Assembly: GCF_033441515.1 (NCBI RefSeq)
Contig: NZ_JAWQJT010000001.1
Location: 2,976,001 to 3,040,000 of the forward strand
DNA: 64,000 nt
Direction: 5' to 3'
DNA from: Amycolatopsis solani
Lineage (GTDB): Bacteria; Actinomycetota; Actinomycetes; Mycobacteriales; Pseudonocardiaceae
Made by a program: the position numbers and the translations under genes. The notes beneath the pieces were generated by a model that was not told where the DNA came from, searched no databases, and saw nothing but the letters and a program-made list of their open reading frames with translations. How positions within the stretch are numbered: the stretch's first letter is position 1; each line of letters opens with the position of its first letter. Shown here piece after piece: positions 29,014 through 37,485 of the stretch.

Positions 29014-32000
29014 ACCAGTTTGACGCCGGGGCCGAGCTTCTCCGTGCCGAGGAGCTCGGTTCCGGTTGCCTGGATGATCAACTGTTGATCGGCTAGTGAG
29101 CTGAGGTCAACGGGTGTGGTGAGAAAATCGAGCGAGAGCTTGCGTATCCGAAGAGTGGCGAGGGGTGCGAGATCGCGGAGTTCCACGCCCGACAAGTAGA
29201 GCGCGGTGATTCGTGGGAAGCATTTGGCGACTGCTTCACCGTTCACCGTGTTCGCTTTCGAGCCTATCTGTCGATAAAAGCCTATCTTCGTGGGTGCGGT
29301 AAGGGGTGTCGAGGCATTGAGTGCTCTTGCTTGAATTGCCGTGAGCCCGAGCGTCTCGAGTCTGTTGAGAAAGCTCAAGGGATTGAGGGATTCTGTTAAT
29401 TCCAGGTTTCCGAGAGCTAGGTATCTGATACTTGTCAACTCGCTGAATTCATCGAGACTTTGCCAAGGAGCATTGTTGTCAAGGGTGAGGATTTCAAGCT
29501 TCTTGAGACTCTTCAATCTTCGAACGTTGGCGAAGCTGTGCGCGGAGTAGATCGATACTTCAACAAGTCCTGGATGCTTGTTCAACGGATCAAGATCGAC
29601 AGTTGTCTCGTTGTGACTGAAGTCCAGCGCGATTCGAGTCAGGTGGGGCAGTTCGCGGAGAGAGTCAAGGTCGAGGTCGAGCGGTGTCTCCGAAGCGCGA
29701 AAACCGAGGCTCAGCTCGGTCAGGTTCTTCAGGTGGTGGACATGCGACAACAGCCGCGCGGTTTCGAGCTCGATAGCGCCGTTCTCCAAGGGGGCATCGG
29801 CCAAGACCTCGACCGCGAACCGCTCGGGATCGAAGTACTGCCAGGCTTGAACCAACTGCCTCTGCACCGCCGAGCGCGGGTCCTGTGCGTACCCGCGCAG
29901 CAGGTTCAGCGCATCAGCTCCCGCGGTGAGCGCCGCGGCTCGGACCGTGGCCGCGGCCACTGCGTCCGACAGTCCCCCGAGGGATTCCGGCAGGTACCGC
30001 AACACGCGGTGCCCGATCGACGCCAGCGACCGCGTCTCCCGCAAGCTCCGCGGCGGCACCAGCTGTTCCCGGATCACCGCCTCGACCCGCGCGATGACGT
30101 CCGGCGAAGCGTTGCTCACCGTCTCCAAGCACGCCGCCGCCAAAAGGCGCAAGTGGCGCGCGTGCCGGGGTTCCTCGTCAGCCCGGTCCAGGATCCCGGT
30201 CAACAACGTCCCGACCTGGTGGTGCTTCCCGTGGCCGCAGGCCATCACGAACGTCTCCCACCACGTGTCCAGGTGGGCCTTCGCGATCAACGTCTCCAGG
30301 TGGTCCTGTTCCGTGGCTTCGTTGGCGGCCAAGCACTCCTGAAACGTCCGGTGCACGAAGTCGACCCGGTCCCTGACCGGCTCCCGCAGCACGCCGCTGC
30401 GTTCCAGCAGGTGGTCCAGGACTTCGGCGGGCGTGTGGTCGACGTGCGGCAGTGAAGGCAGCCGGCGCGCGAGGTGGGACAGCACCCGGTCCTTCGGCAG
30501 CTCCACTTTCGACGCCAGCGAAAGCCGCCAAGCCAGATCGCCCAGCAGGACTTCCTTCTGCGTCTCGGTGAGCAGCACGCCGATGTGGCGCTCCGCGTCG
30601 CGCAGGTGAAGCAGCATCGACAACGCCTTGCGGTACAGGTCCATCCGGTCCCGCGGCAGCTCGGACCGGTGCGCCAGGTTCAGCGCGCACAACATCGCGC
30701 ACAGCAACGGGCTCGCGGCCAGTGTTCTCAAGTGCGGGCGGCTGTCGAGCTGGTTCAGCAGCCGCCGCTGGACCGCGGGGACGTCGGTGCCCGGGCGGAC
30801 CGTGCCGCCGGCCGCGGCCGCCTTGTGCCAGCGGGCCACCAGTGCCTCGATGTCGTCCGCGCTCATCGGTTCCAGCAGGAGGCTGCCGAAACCCTCCTGC
30901 GCCAGCCAGCGCTGGTCGGCCGCCGCCGTGCGGGCGGTCACCACGATCAGCGTGGCGGGGAACGCCGAAGACAGCTTGCGCAGCCACGACTTCACCTCGC
31001 GGCGGTGGCTGGTGCCCACTTCGTCGACGCCGTCGACCAGGACCAGCGCCCGGCCGCTTTCGAGCACCCGGCGGGCCCAGCCCGGCGGCGGCGCCTGCAT
31101 CGGCGCGATGTGGGCGAGGAAGTCCTCCGGCCGCGGCAACGGCTCCGCGGCGAAGCTGCGCAACCGGATCGGGAACGGGACCCGGCCGTTCCAGCCCGCG
31201 AGCTTGCCCGTGAACCGGCCGCCGGCCGCCGTCACCGCCAGCCAGTCCAGCAGCGTCGTCTTGCCCGACCCGGCCTCGCCGCGCACCAGGACGCGGGTGG
31301 CGCCGCTCAACGCCGTCTCGACGCGCATGTTCCCACTGCCCGCCCGGCTCTGGCGCTTCTCGAACCAGAGCTCGTCCAGGCGGCGGTCCGCCCGGCGCGG
31401 CTCGCCTTCCGGGGAAACGCTCAGGCTCAGGTAGGCGACCGTCAGCGGCAGCGCCGGCTGGTCGTCCACGGTCAGGCCGAGCAGTTCCAGCCGGTCGAGC
31501 TCGCGGGCCAGGAGGCGCCGGTACGCCGCTTCGAACTCGGCGTCGTGGTCGACCCCCTCGGGGGCCGCGAGGCTCGTCTTCGGCACCCGGGCCAGCAGTT
31601 CGTCGAGCTGGTCGCTCTGGCGGCTCAAGCGGCCGAGCACCTCGGCCAGCGCGCGGGGCTGGAACGACGGCAGGTGGCGGACCACCTGCACGAGGTGACG
31701 GCACGACAGGTCCAGCACCAGCTCGTACAGCGCCGCCGCGCGCGGGGCGAGAAGCCGTTCGCGTGTCAGGTCGCCGCGGAGCTTCCTGGCCAGCTGCTCG
31801 GGATCCGCGTCCACCGTCAGGAAGGCTTCGTCGGACAGGTCCGCGCCGGTCAGCGCGTCTTCCACGGCGAGGAAGGCGGCGTCGATCTCGTTCTGCGGCA
31901 AGGAAGAGAAACGGTCGGCGAGCACCGCCTCCAGCTGCTCGGCCACCTGCGTGCCGATCGTCCGGACGAGGTTCTCGAGCTTGCGCCGCTCCAGCGGTCC

Positions 32001-32138
32001 CTTGAGTTCGCCGGCGGCCAAGTCGGCCAGGTCGGCGGAGCGTTCGTAGCTCGCCTTCCGCCGCCGCAGCCACGACTTCGCCGCGGCCGAGGCGATCTGC
32101 CCGCCCAGCTTGAGCGCCGGCCCCTCCAGGCTCGTCAA
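29010..32138 (-). CDS. NACHT-domain NTPase with C-terminal leucine-rich repeats (bacterial NLR-like)
   Basis: 1042 residues. An all-helical N-terminal domain (about 1-230, no enzymatic motif; resembles the 'NACHT N-terminal helical' type) precedes a STAND NTPase with Walker A RGEAGSGKTTLL (about 283-294) and Walker B ALVLVDGVDEV (about 364-373). A helical linker follows, then about nine leucine-rich repeats (about 805-1010), e.g. LKNLTELSLGF and LEILTLDNN. Such proteins (bNACHT, Avs-like) sense invaders and oligomerise in anti-phage defence; that role is inference here. The TTG start is 4 bases past the bcp stop with no good ribosome binding site, suggesting coupled translation. The repeat-coding end is noticeably lower in G+C than the rest. 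Confidence 0.85.
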   Translation of the reverse strand: MTSLEGPALKLGGQIASAAAKSWLRRRKASYERSADLADLAAGELKGPLERRKLENLVRTIGTQVAEQLEAVLADRFSSLPQNEIDAAFLAVEDALTGADLSDEAFLTVDADPEQLARKLRGDLTRERLLAPRAAALYELVLDLSCRHLVQVVRHLPSFQPRALAEVLGRLSRQSDQLDELLARVPKTSLAAPEGVDHDAEFEAAYRRLLARELDRLELLGLTVDDQPALPLTVAYLSLSVSPEGEPRRADRRLDELWFEKRQSRAGSGNMRVETALSGATRVLVRGEAGSGKTTLLDWLAVTAAGGRFTGKLAGWNGRVPFPIRLRSFAAEPLPRPEDFLAHIAPMQAPPPGWARRVLESGRALVLVDGVDEVGTSHRREVKSWLRKLSSAFPATLIVVTARTAAADQRWLAQEGFGSLLLEPMSADDIEALVARWHKAAAAGGTVRPGTDVPAVQRRLLNQLDSRPHLRTLAASPLLCAMLCALNLAHRSELPRDRMDLYRKALSMLLHLRDAERHIGVLLTETQKEVLLGDLAWRLSLASKVELPKDRVLSHLARRLPSLPHVDHTPAEVLDHLLERSGVLREPVRDRVDFVHRTFQECLAANEATEQDHLETLIAKAHLDTWWETFVMACGHGKHHQVGTLLTGILDRADEEPRHARHLRLLAAACLETVSNASPDVIARVEAVIREQLVPPRSLRETRSLASIGHRVLRYLPESLGGLSDAVAAATVRAAALTAGADALNLLRGYAQDPRSAVQRQLVQAWQYFDPERFAVEVLADAPLENGAIELETARLLSHVHHLKNLTELSLGFRASETPLDLDLDSLRELPHLTRIALDFSHNETTVDLDPLNKHPGLVEVSIYSAHSFANVRRLKSLKKLEILTLDNNAPWQSLDEFSELTSIRYLALGNLELTESLNPLSFLNRLETLGLTAIQARALNASTPLTAPTKIGFYRQIGSKANTVNGEAVAKCFPRITALYLSGVELRDLAPLATLRIRKLSLDFLTTPVDLSSLADQQLIIQATGTELLGTEKLGPGVKLV

Positions 32139-32142
32139 CGCG

Positions 32143-32616
32143 TCAGGAGGCGAGGCCGAGGTCTCGGATCAGCTTCGCCACGTGGCCGGCCGCCCGGACG
32201 TTGTACCAGGCGTGGGCGATCTTGCCGTCCGGGTCGACCACGAACGTCGAGCGGATGACGCCCATGTACGTCTTCCCGTAGTTCTTCTTCTCGCCGTACG
32301 CGGCCCACGCCTCGATGACCGACTTCTCCGGGTCGCCCAGGATCGGGAACGTCAGCTTCTCGTGCTCCGCGAACTTCGCCAGCTTCGCCTGCGTGTCCGG
32401 GGAAATGCCGATGACGCGGTAGCCGGCGTCGTTCAGCTGGGCCAGGTTGTCGCGGAAGTCGCAGGCCTGCTTCGTGCAGCCCGGGGTGCTCGCCGCCGGG
32501 TAGAAGTAGACGACCACGGACTCGCCGCGGAAGTCGTGCAGGGAGACGTCCTTGCCCTCGCTGTCGGGCAGGGTGAAGTCCGGGGCTTCGTCACCCGGGG
32601 AAAGACGCTCGGTCAT
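32143..32616 (-). CDS. bcp: Thioredoxin-dependent thiol peroxidase (Bcp/PrxQ peroxiredoxin)
   Basis: 157 residues. Peroxiredoxin of the Bcp type with peroxidatic Cys47 in YPAASTPGCTKQACDFRD and resolving Cys52 five residues later, the diagnostic PrxQ spacing. Reduces hydrogen and organic peroxides with thioredoxin as donor. Start is ATG 32616. It sits immediately upstream of the NACHT gene on the same strand, probably one transcript. Confidence 0.95.
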   Translation of the reverse strand: MTERLSPGDEAPDFTLPDSEGKDVSLHDFRGESVVVYFYPAASTPGCTKQACDFRDNLAQLNDAGYRVIGISPDTQAKLAKFAEHEKLTFPILGDPEKSVIEAWAAYGEKKNYGKTYMGVIRSTFVVDPDGKIAHAWYNVRAAGHVAKLIRDLGLAS

Positions 32617-32631
32617 GGGCCGAGCCTAACG

Positions 32632-33177
32632 TCATGCAGGACCGCAGTAGGTGACCACGGCGGGTTCGGTCGCGCTCGGGCGGAACTGCAGGCGCAGCTG
32701 TGCCTGCTCGCGCGGTACCGCGAACGCCAGCGTGAGGTGCGCCGAACGGCCCGGCAGCACGTCCTTGCCCGCGTCGGTGATGCCCGTGAAGCCCTGTGTC
32801 GTGTCCACGACCTGCTTGACGGCCGTGCCCGACACCGTCGCGGTGACCGTGAGGCCCGACAGCTTGTAGATCGTCGCGCCGTCGTTCGTCAGCTGGATGT
32901 CGAACGCCGCGCCGCGCGGGCTCTGCGGGTACGCCGACGAGCTGGGGCGGAACGACTTCGGGGAGCCGACCGAGATGGTGAGGCCGCTGGCGAACCGGTG
33001 GTCGGCGCCGAACTTCAGGTCGTTGCCCGCCTGCGAGGCCGAGACCCCGGCACCGGCCGGGGAGCCGGCGGCGCCCAGTGCCGCCGTGCCGCCCTGCGTC
33101 GAAGGGACCCCGCACGCCACCGCCAGGCCGAGCAGTCCTGAGGTGAACATGATCTTGCACGTGCGCGCGAGCGCCAT
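32632..33177 (-). CDS. Lipoprotein of the DUF4352-like type
   Basis: 181 residues from ATG 33177. A short basic start, a hydrophobic core and a lipobox LGLAVACG (Cys at about residue 22) mark a lipid-anchored exported protein. The mature domain, with KFGADHRFASGLTISVGSPKSFRP and later VVKQVVDTT...LPGRSAHLTLAFAVPRE, has the immunoglobulin-like character of DUF4352 proteins. A Cys near the C-terminus (VTYCGPA) could pair with another. Role unknown. An upstream start would add 58 residues of low-quality sequence and is rejected. Confidence 0.78.
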   Translation of the reverse strand: MALARTCKIMFTSGLLGLAVACGVPSTQGGTAALGAAGSPAGAGVSASQAGNDLKFGADHRFASGLTISVGSPKSFRPSSSAYPQSPRGAAFDIQLTNDGATIYKLSGLTVTATVSGTAVKQVVDTTQGFTGITDAGKDVLPGRSAHLTLAFAVPREQAQLRLQFRPSATEPAVVTYCGPA

Positions 33178-33369
33178 CGCGGGTACTCCAGTCGGCGGGT
33201 CGGGGGTGCCGTTCGGCAACGGGGGATGCCGGGCGAACCCGCTCCACTCTGGCCGTGATCGCGCGTGGTTACGAGGCGCGACGGGGGGTTGTCGCGCACC
33301 TGGTGCCACCCCGTGGCCAATCCGTGACCGGAAGCGCACCGCTGGTGACAATCACTGCCCACATGCCAC

Positions 33370-33552
33370 TTAAACGGCGAGCGCGAACAGCAGGATGAAG
33401 ATCGCCACGCCGGCCACCCACGCGGCCATCAGCCAGCCGAAATCGCGGATCGGGTCGACCGCGCGGCTCTCTTCGCCGGGCACGTAGACGCCGCGTTCCT
33501 CGAACCAGTCCGCCCAGCGAGCGAACCAGCCCAACGGGTTGCGCGACGACAT
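33370..33552 (-). CDS. Small single-pass membrane protein
   Basis: 60 residues from ATG 33552, with a purine-rich GGAGG upstream on the coding strand. A soluble N-terminal part rich in Trp and charged residues (NPLGWFARWADWFEERGVYV) is followed by one C-terminal hydrophobic helix, WLMAAWVAGVAIFILLFALAV. No family is recognised, but the ordered composition, good ribosome binding site and clean placement make it a likely real gene. Confidence 0.62.
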   Translation of the reverse strand: MSSRNPLGWFARWADWFEERGVYVPGEESRAVDPIRDFGWLMAAWVAGVAIFILLFALAV

Positions 33553-33686
33553 GCTCCACCTCCGGCCCGGGCACCTGGAGTCACAGTACGGGGTCGTCGG
33601 TGGCCACCGAAAGGCATGTGACTGCTTACCGCCCGTGACTCGACGTGCCACGGGCGAGTGAACTCTGACGGCGCCCGTGTAGACCT

Positions 33687-34574
33687 TCAGGCGGCGCCGT
33701 TGCGCTGGAGCACCGACACCGCGCGGACGGTCGCGTAGCCCCGCCATTCGAGCTCCGCGGCAGGCGAATAGCTCGCGAAATCGACCCGCCAGCCGCCGTC
33801 GTCCTGCTGCTCGCCGGCCAGCCGCCGCAGTTCGCTCTCGATGACACCGTCCTCGAACAACGCGCGGGCCGGGCGGTCCGGCAGGGGCGCGAAGTCCAGT
33901 GCGCGCAGGGTTTCGCCGTCCGAGCCGCCGGCCACCGGGGCCAGGCCGTCGGGCGGGACGAACGCGGCCAGGCGGTCCAGCAGCCCGGGCGCTTCCGCGT
34001 GGAGGTCGTGTGCGGCGTCCACGAACTGCACCGCGAACGACAGCTCGATCGCGTGCGGCGCCGCGGAAAGCGCGCGGATGGCGCGGAAGCAGTACTGCGT
34101 CGCGGCGGCCAGCCACGGGTGTTCGCGCACGGCGGGGTCGTGGCGGGCGACGCGCAGGGCGACACCGGCGGTGAACGCGGTGCTCTGCAGGGTGGCGACC
34201 GCCGGATCGGCCTGCGCCCAGAAGGGCGCGCAGCCCGCCGGGTCCGCCACGGGCACGGCGAAGGGCAGGCCGCCGTCCGGCAGCGAGACCGACGCGAGCC
34301 AGTCGCAGAGCTTCGCCGCGTGCGGCGACGTGCCGGGCGCGATGTCTTCGAACACCTCGAAGGCGTGCAGCGCGCCACCGGGCTGGCTCTCCGGCGCCCG
34401 CAGGTCCGGCTCGAGGCCCCAGCCGTAGCCGCCGTCGGGGTTGCGGTACCCGTCGACGGCGGCCAGCACGGCACCGGCATCGGTCCGGCCGCCGAGCAGC
34501 TCGAAGCGGCGGCGGTCGAGGAGGCGGGCGTGCGTCGCCATGAACGACGCCGCCGCGGAAAGGTTCACCGACAT
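33687..34574 (-). CDS. Alpha/alpha-toroid (prenyltransferase/terpene-cyclase-like) protein of unknown function
   Basis: 295 residues. Repeated segments such as GYRNPDGGYGWGLEPDLRAP and QQDDGGWRVDFASYSPAAELEW contain the Gly-Gly-Trp/Tyr-Gly pattern of squalene-cyclase and protein-prenyltransferase toroids. No DXDD or DDXXD catalytic motif is visible, so enzymatic terpene chemistry is not supported. Similar genes occur widely in actinomycetes as hypothetical proteins. It faces away from the AraC gene next to it; an 63-base gap separates them. Confidence 0.7.
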   Translation of the reverse strand: MSVNLSAAASFMATHARLLDRRRFELLGGRTDAGAVLAAVDGYRNPDGGYGWGLEPDLRAPESQPGGALHAFEVFEDIAPGTSPHAAKLCDWLASVSLPDGGLPFAVPVADPAGCAPFWAQADPAVATLQSTAFTAGVALRVARHDPAVREHPWLAAATQYCFRAIRALSAAPHAIELSFAVQFVDAAHDLHAEAPGLLDRLAAFVPPDGLAPVAGGSDGETLRALDFAPLPDRPARALFEDGVIESELRRLAGEQQDDGGWRVDFASYSPAAELEWRGYATVRAVSVLQRNGAA

Positions 34575-34637
34575 GCGGTCAGCCTCGCACCCGGCCGGGG
34601 CGGCGGTCTTGAACGGATCGGCACCCGGCGTGCGGAG

Positions 34638-35531
34638 TCAGGGGAGCTGGGGGCCGGCGGGCGCCGCGGCCTCACGAAGGCGGGCCGCGTCCTGGCCCGG
34701 TGGGGCGCCGAACAGGCGGCGGTACTCGCGGTTGAACTGCGACGGGCTGTCGTAGCCGACCAGGTGGCCGACGCCCGCGACGTCGCCCGCGTCCGCCAGC
34801 AGCAGCGAGCGGGCCTCCTGCAGGCGGATGCGCTTCTGGAACTGCAGCGGGCTCAGCGCCGTGACCGCGCGGAAGTGGCGGTGGAACGCCGACGGGCTCA
34901 GGTCGCTCAGCCGGGCGAGTTCCTCGATCCGCATCGGCTCGGCGTAGTTGGCCCTGATCCACCGGATCGCCCGGCTGACGTGGGACAACCCGCTGTCGGC
35001 CAGGCCGATCTGGCGCACCAGGCCGCCGTGCGGGCCGGTCAGCAGGCGCCAGAGGATCTCGCGCTCGATCAGCGGGGCGAGCACCGGCGCGTCGGCTGGG
35101 TGGTCGAGCAGCCGCAGCAGCCGCACCGCCGCGTCCAGCAGCTCGGGGCTCGCGTCGCCGGTCGCGATCGGGGACGGCGGTGGCGTGCGGGACCAGCGGC
35201 CGGGCGGGGACTCCAGCAGCAGCGGGGCGATCGCCGCCGGGCGCAGGGGCAGGCCGAGACCCAGCGCCGGGGTTCGCGGGGTCGCGCCGATGAAGTGGCC
35301 GGTGACCGGCAGTTCGGTGCTGACCAGCAGGTACTGCCCGGCGCGGTATTCGTGGACGCGGTCGCCGAGCAGCAGCCGCTTGCCGCCCTGAGCCATGACG
35401 ACGAACAGGGGGTCGGCGAGCGAGTGGTGCGGCTCGCTGGTGTCCACTTTGGACAAGAGGAGCCCGGGGACCGGGGTGCGCAGGTCTTCGCGAGCGTGGG
35501 TGGCGACGAGGTCCCGCATCTTGGTGAGCAC
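34638..35531 (-). CDS. AraC-family transcriptional regulator
   Basis: 297 residues. An N-terminal cupin-like ligand domain (about 1-170, with an AraC_N-type HHSLADPLFVVMAQGGKRLLLGD segment) and a C-terminal pair of helix-turn-helices (about 190-290; LARLSDLSPSAFHRHFRAVT and DSPSQFNREYRRLFG). It is divergent from the aldo/keto reductase at 35648 with about 115 bases between starts, so that enzyme is the probable target. This AraC/aldo-keto pairing is common in actinomycetes and proteobacteria. Confidence 0.88.
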   Translation of the reverse strand: MLTKMRDLVATHAREDLRTPVPGLLLSKVDTSEPHHSLADPLFVVMAQGGKRLLLGDRVHEYRAGQYLLVSTELPVTGHFIGATPRTPALGLGLPLRPAAIAPLLLESPPGRWSRTPPPSPIATGDASPELLDAAVRLLRLLDHPADAPVLAPLIEREILWRLLTGPHGGLVRQIGLADSGLSHVSRAIRWIRANYAEPMRIEELARLSDLSPSAFHRHFRAVTALSPLQFQKRIRLQEARSLLLADAGDVAGVGHLVGYDSPSQFNREYRRLFGAPPGQDAARLREAAAPAGPQLP

Positions 35532-35647
35532 TCATCCAGGAAACCCACATCGAGAGGATCGTGCAAGGGCGTGCGGGCATCGATCTACCGAACGCCGGGT
35601 TAACGCGGTTTCCTGGGTTGACCGATCCGACACGCAAGGAGAGTTTC

Positions 35648-36730
35648 GTGCCACTCGACCACTACGTCACCCTGGGCCGGTCCGGCCTCCGCGTCAGCCC
35701 CTTCGCCCTCGGCGCGATGACCTTCGGCGAGGACCCCGGCGGCGCCGGCTGCAGCGTCGAAGAGTCCGAAAAGATCCTCGCCACCTACCTCGATCTCGGC
35801 GGCAACTTCGTCGACACCGCCAACTTTTACACCAACGGCCACTCCGAAAAGATCCTCGGCGACTTCTTCGCCGCCCGCCCCGGCCGCCGCGAGCACGTCG
35901 TGCTGGCGTCCAAGTTCTTCGGCAACATGTTCCCCGGCGACCCCAACGGCGGCGGCGCCGGCCGCGCGTCGATCATCGCCCAGCTCGACGAGTCGCTCCG
36001 GCGGCTGCGGACGGACCACCTCGACCTGTACTGGCTGCACAACTGGGACCGCCACACCCCGATCGAAGAGACCATGCGGACCCTCGACGACCTCGTGCGC
36101 GCGGGCAAGATCCGGTACCTCGGCTTCTCCAACACCCCGGCGTGGGTGACCGCGCAGGCCCAGACGGCGGCGCTGCTGCGGGGCTGGACGCCGCTGATCG
36201 CGCTGCAGGTCGAGTACTCGCTGCTGGCGCGGACGGTCGAAGGGGAACTCGCGCCCTTCGCGCTCGACCAGGATATCGCGCTGACGCCGTGGAGCCCGCT
36301 GAAGAACGGCTTCCTGTCGGGCAAGTACCGGCGTGGCACGGAGGTCGCCGACTCGGCCCGCGCGGCCTTCGTCGGTGGTCCGTCCGAAGCGGAGTACGCC
36401 GTCATCGACGCCGTCGCCGGGATCGCCGTCGAGCTCGGAACGACGTCGGCGGCGGTGGCACTGGCGTGGCTGCTGGCCCGGCGCGGCACGGTCGTCCCGA
36501 TCGTCGGCGCGCGGCGGCTGGAGCACCTGACCGGCAACCTCGCGGCGCTGGACGTGACGCTTTCGCCGTCCCAGCTCGCGACGTTGGACGAGGTCTCGGC
36601 GCCCAGTTTGGACTACCCGGCCCCGATGCACGGCGCCCAGCGGGCGATGCTGCAGTTCGCCGGCACGACGGTCGACGGCGAACCGTCCACTGTGTACCCG
36701 CCGCTGCTGCAGAACGATGTGCGCTACTGA
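35648..36730 (+). CDS. Aldo/keto reductase
   Basis: 360 residues from GTG 35648, placed by AAGGAGAG seven bases upstream. Catalytic tetrad of the family is visible: Asp and Tyr in FVDTANFYTNGHSE, Lys in VLASKFFG, His in YWLHNWDRHTP. NADPH-binding residues lie in the C-terminal PIVGARRLEHL. Reduces aldehydes or ketones; the physiological substrate is unknown. Likely induced through the divergent AraC protein. Its end overlaps the convergent reductase gene by 7 bases. Confidence 0.9.
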   Translation: MPLDHYVTLGRSGLRVSPFALGAMTFGEDPGGAGCSVEESEKILATYLDLGGNFVDTANFYTNGHSEKILGDFFAARPGRREHVVLASKFFGNMFPGDPNGGGAGRASIIAQLDESLRRLRTDHLDLYWLHNWDRHTPIEETMRTLDDLVRAGKIRYLGFSNTPAWVTAQAQTAALLRGWTPLIALQVEYSLLARTVEGELAPFALDQDIALTPWSPLKNGFLSGKYRRGTEVADSARAAFVGGPSEAEYAVIDAVAGIAVELGTTSAAVALAWLLARRGTVVPIVGARRLEHLTGNLAALDVTLSPSQLATLDEVSAPSLDYPAPMHGAQRAMLQFAGTTVDGEPSTVYPPLLQNDVRY

Positions 36731-37476
36731 CCTTTCACGCGGGCGAGGACGTCGTCGAGACCCTTGCGCACCCGCTCGGGGTCCCGCACCGCCGTCCGGA
36801 ACTGTTCGTTGATCCCGCCCGGTGTCTCGTGCTTGCGGGCCAGCTCGCCGAGGGTGCCGCCGAACCCGGCCAGGGTGCGGCCGAGTTCGCCGAAGACGTG
36901 CGCGAGGTAACCGTCGGCGTCCGCGGGCGCGACGCCGTGCTCGGCCATCCAGCCCGCGATCGTGGCGAGCTGGTCGAGGTGCGCGGAGAAGGTCGCGGTG
37001 GCGGCGCTGAACGTGGCCAGCGCCTGCTCGTCCGCGGGCACGACGACGTCGCCGACGCGCTCGAACAGGGCACGCGCGACGGCGTCGTCGGGGTACATCG
37101 CGGTGCGGCTGGCGCGCCGGCTCGCCGTCGGCAGCGGGATGGACCGGACGACCCTGGTGGCGGGGGCGACCAGGTCGCGCAGCTCGGCGAGCGTGACGGC
37201 GGCGACCGCGCTCACCACGACGTGCTCCGGCCGGAACGTCAGCTCCGCCAGCACTTCCCGGGCGATCTGCGGGCGCACGGCGACGACGACGGCCGTCGCA
37301 CGATCGAGGGCTTCCTGGTTGCTGCCGCAGACCCGCACGTTCGGGAAGCGGGCCGCGAGGTCGTGCGCGATCTTCTCGTTGCGCGGCGACAGGAAGACCT
37401 CGGGTGCGTCCGTGCTGAGACCTTCGACGATGGCGGCGGTGAGCTCGCCGGTGCCCACGAACCCGTACGACCGCAT
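36724..37476 (-). CDS. Pyrroline-5-carboxylate reductase-like protein
   Basis: 250 residues. Rossmann start YGFVGTGELTAAIVEGL and helix-rich C-terminal half fit the ProC/pyrroline-5-carboxylate reductase family, with VVVAVRPQIAREVL after the third strand. The sequence is less conserved than housekeeping ProC, lacks some of its C-terminal signature, and may act on a different imine. Head-to-tail on the minus strand with the GlxA-type regulator (about 10 bases away), which may be in the same transcript. Confidence 0.78.
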   Translation of the reverse strand: MRSYGFVGTGELTAAIVEGLSTDAPEVFLSPRNEKIAHDLAARFPNVRVCGSNQEALDRATAVVVAVRPQIAREVLAELTFRPEHVVVSAVAAVTLAELRDLVAPATRVVRSIPLPTASRRASRTAMYPDDAVARALFERVGDVVVPADEQALATFSAATATFSAHLDQLATIAGWMAEHGVAPADADGYLAHVFGELGRTLAGFGGTLGELARKHETPGGINEQFRTAVRDPERVRKGLDDVLARVKGQ

Positions 37477-37485
37477 GGGCGAACC

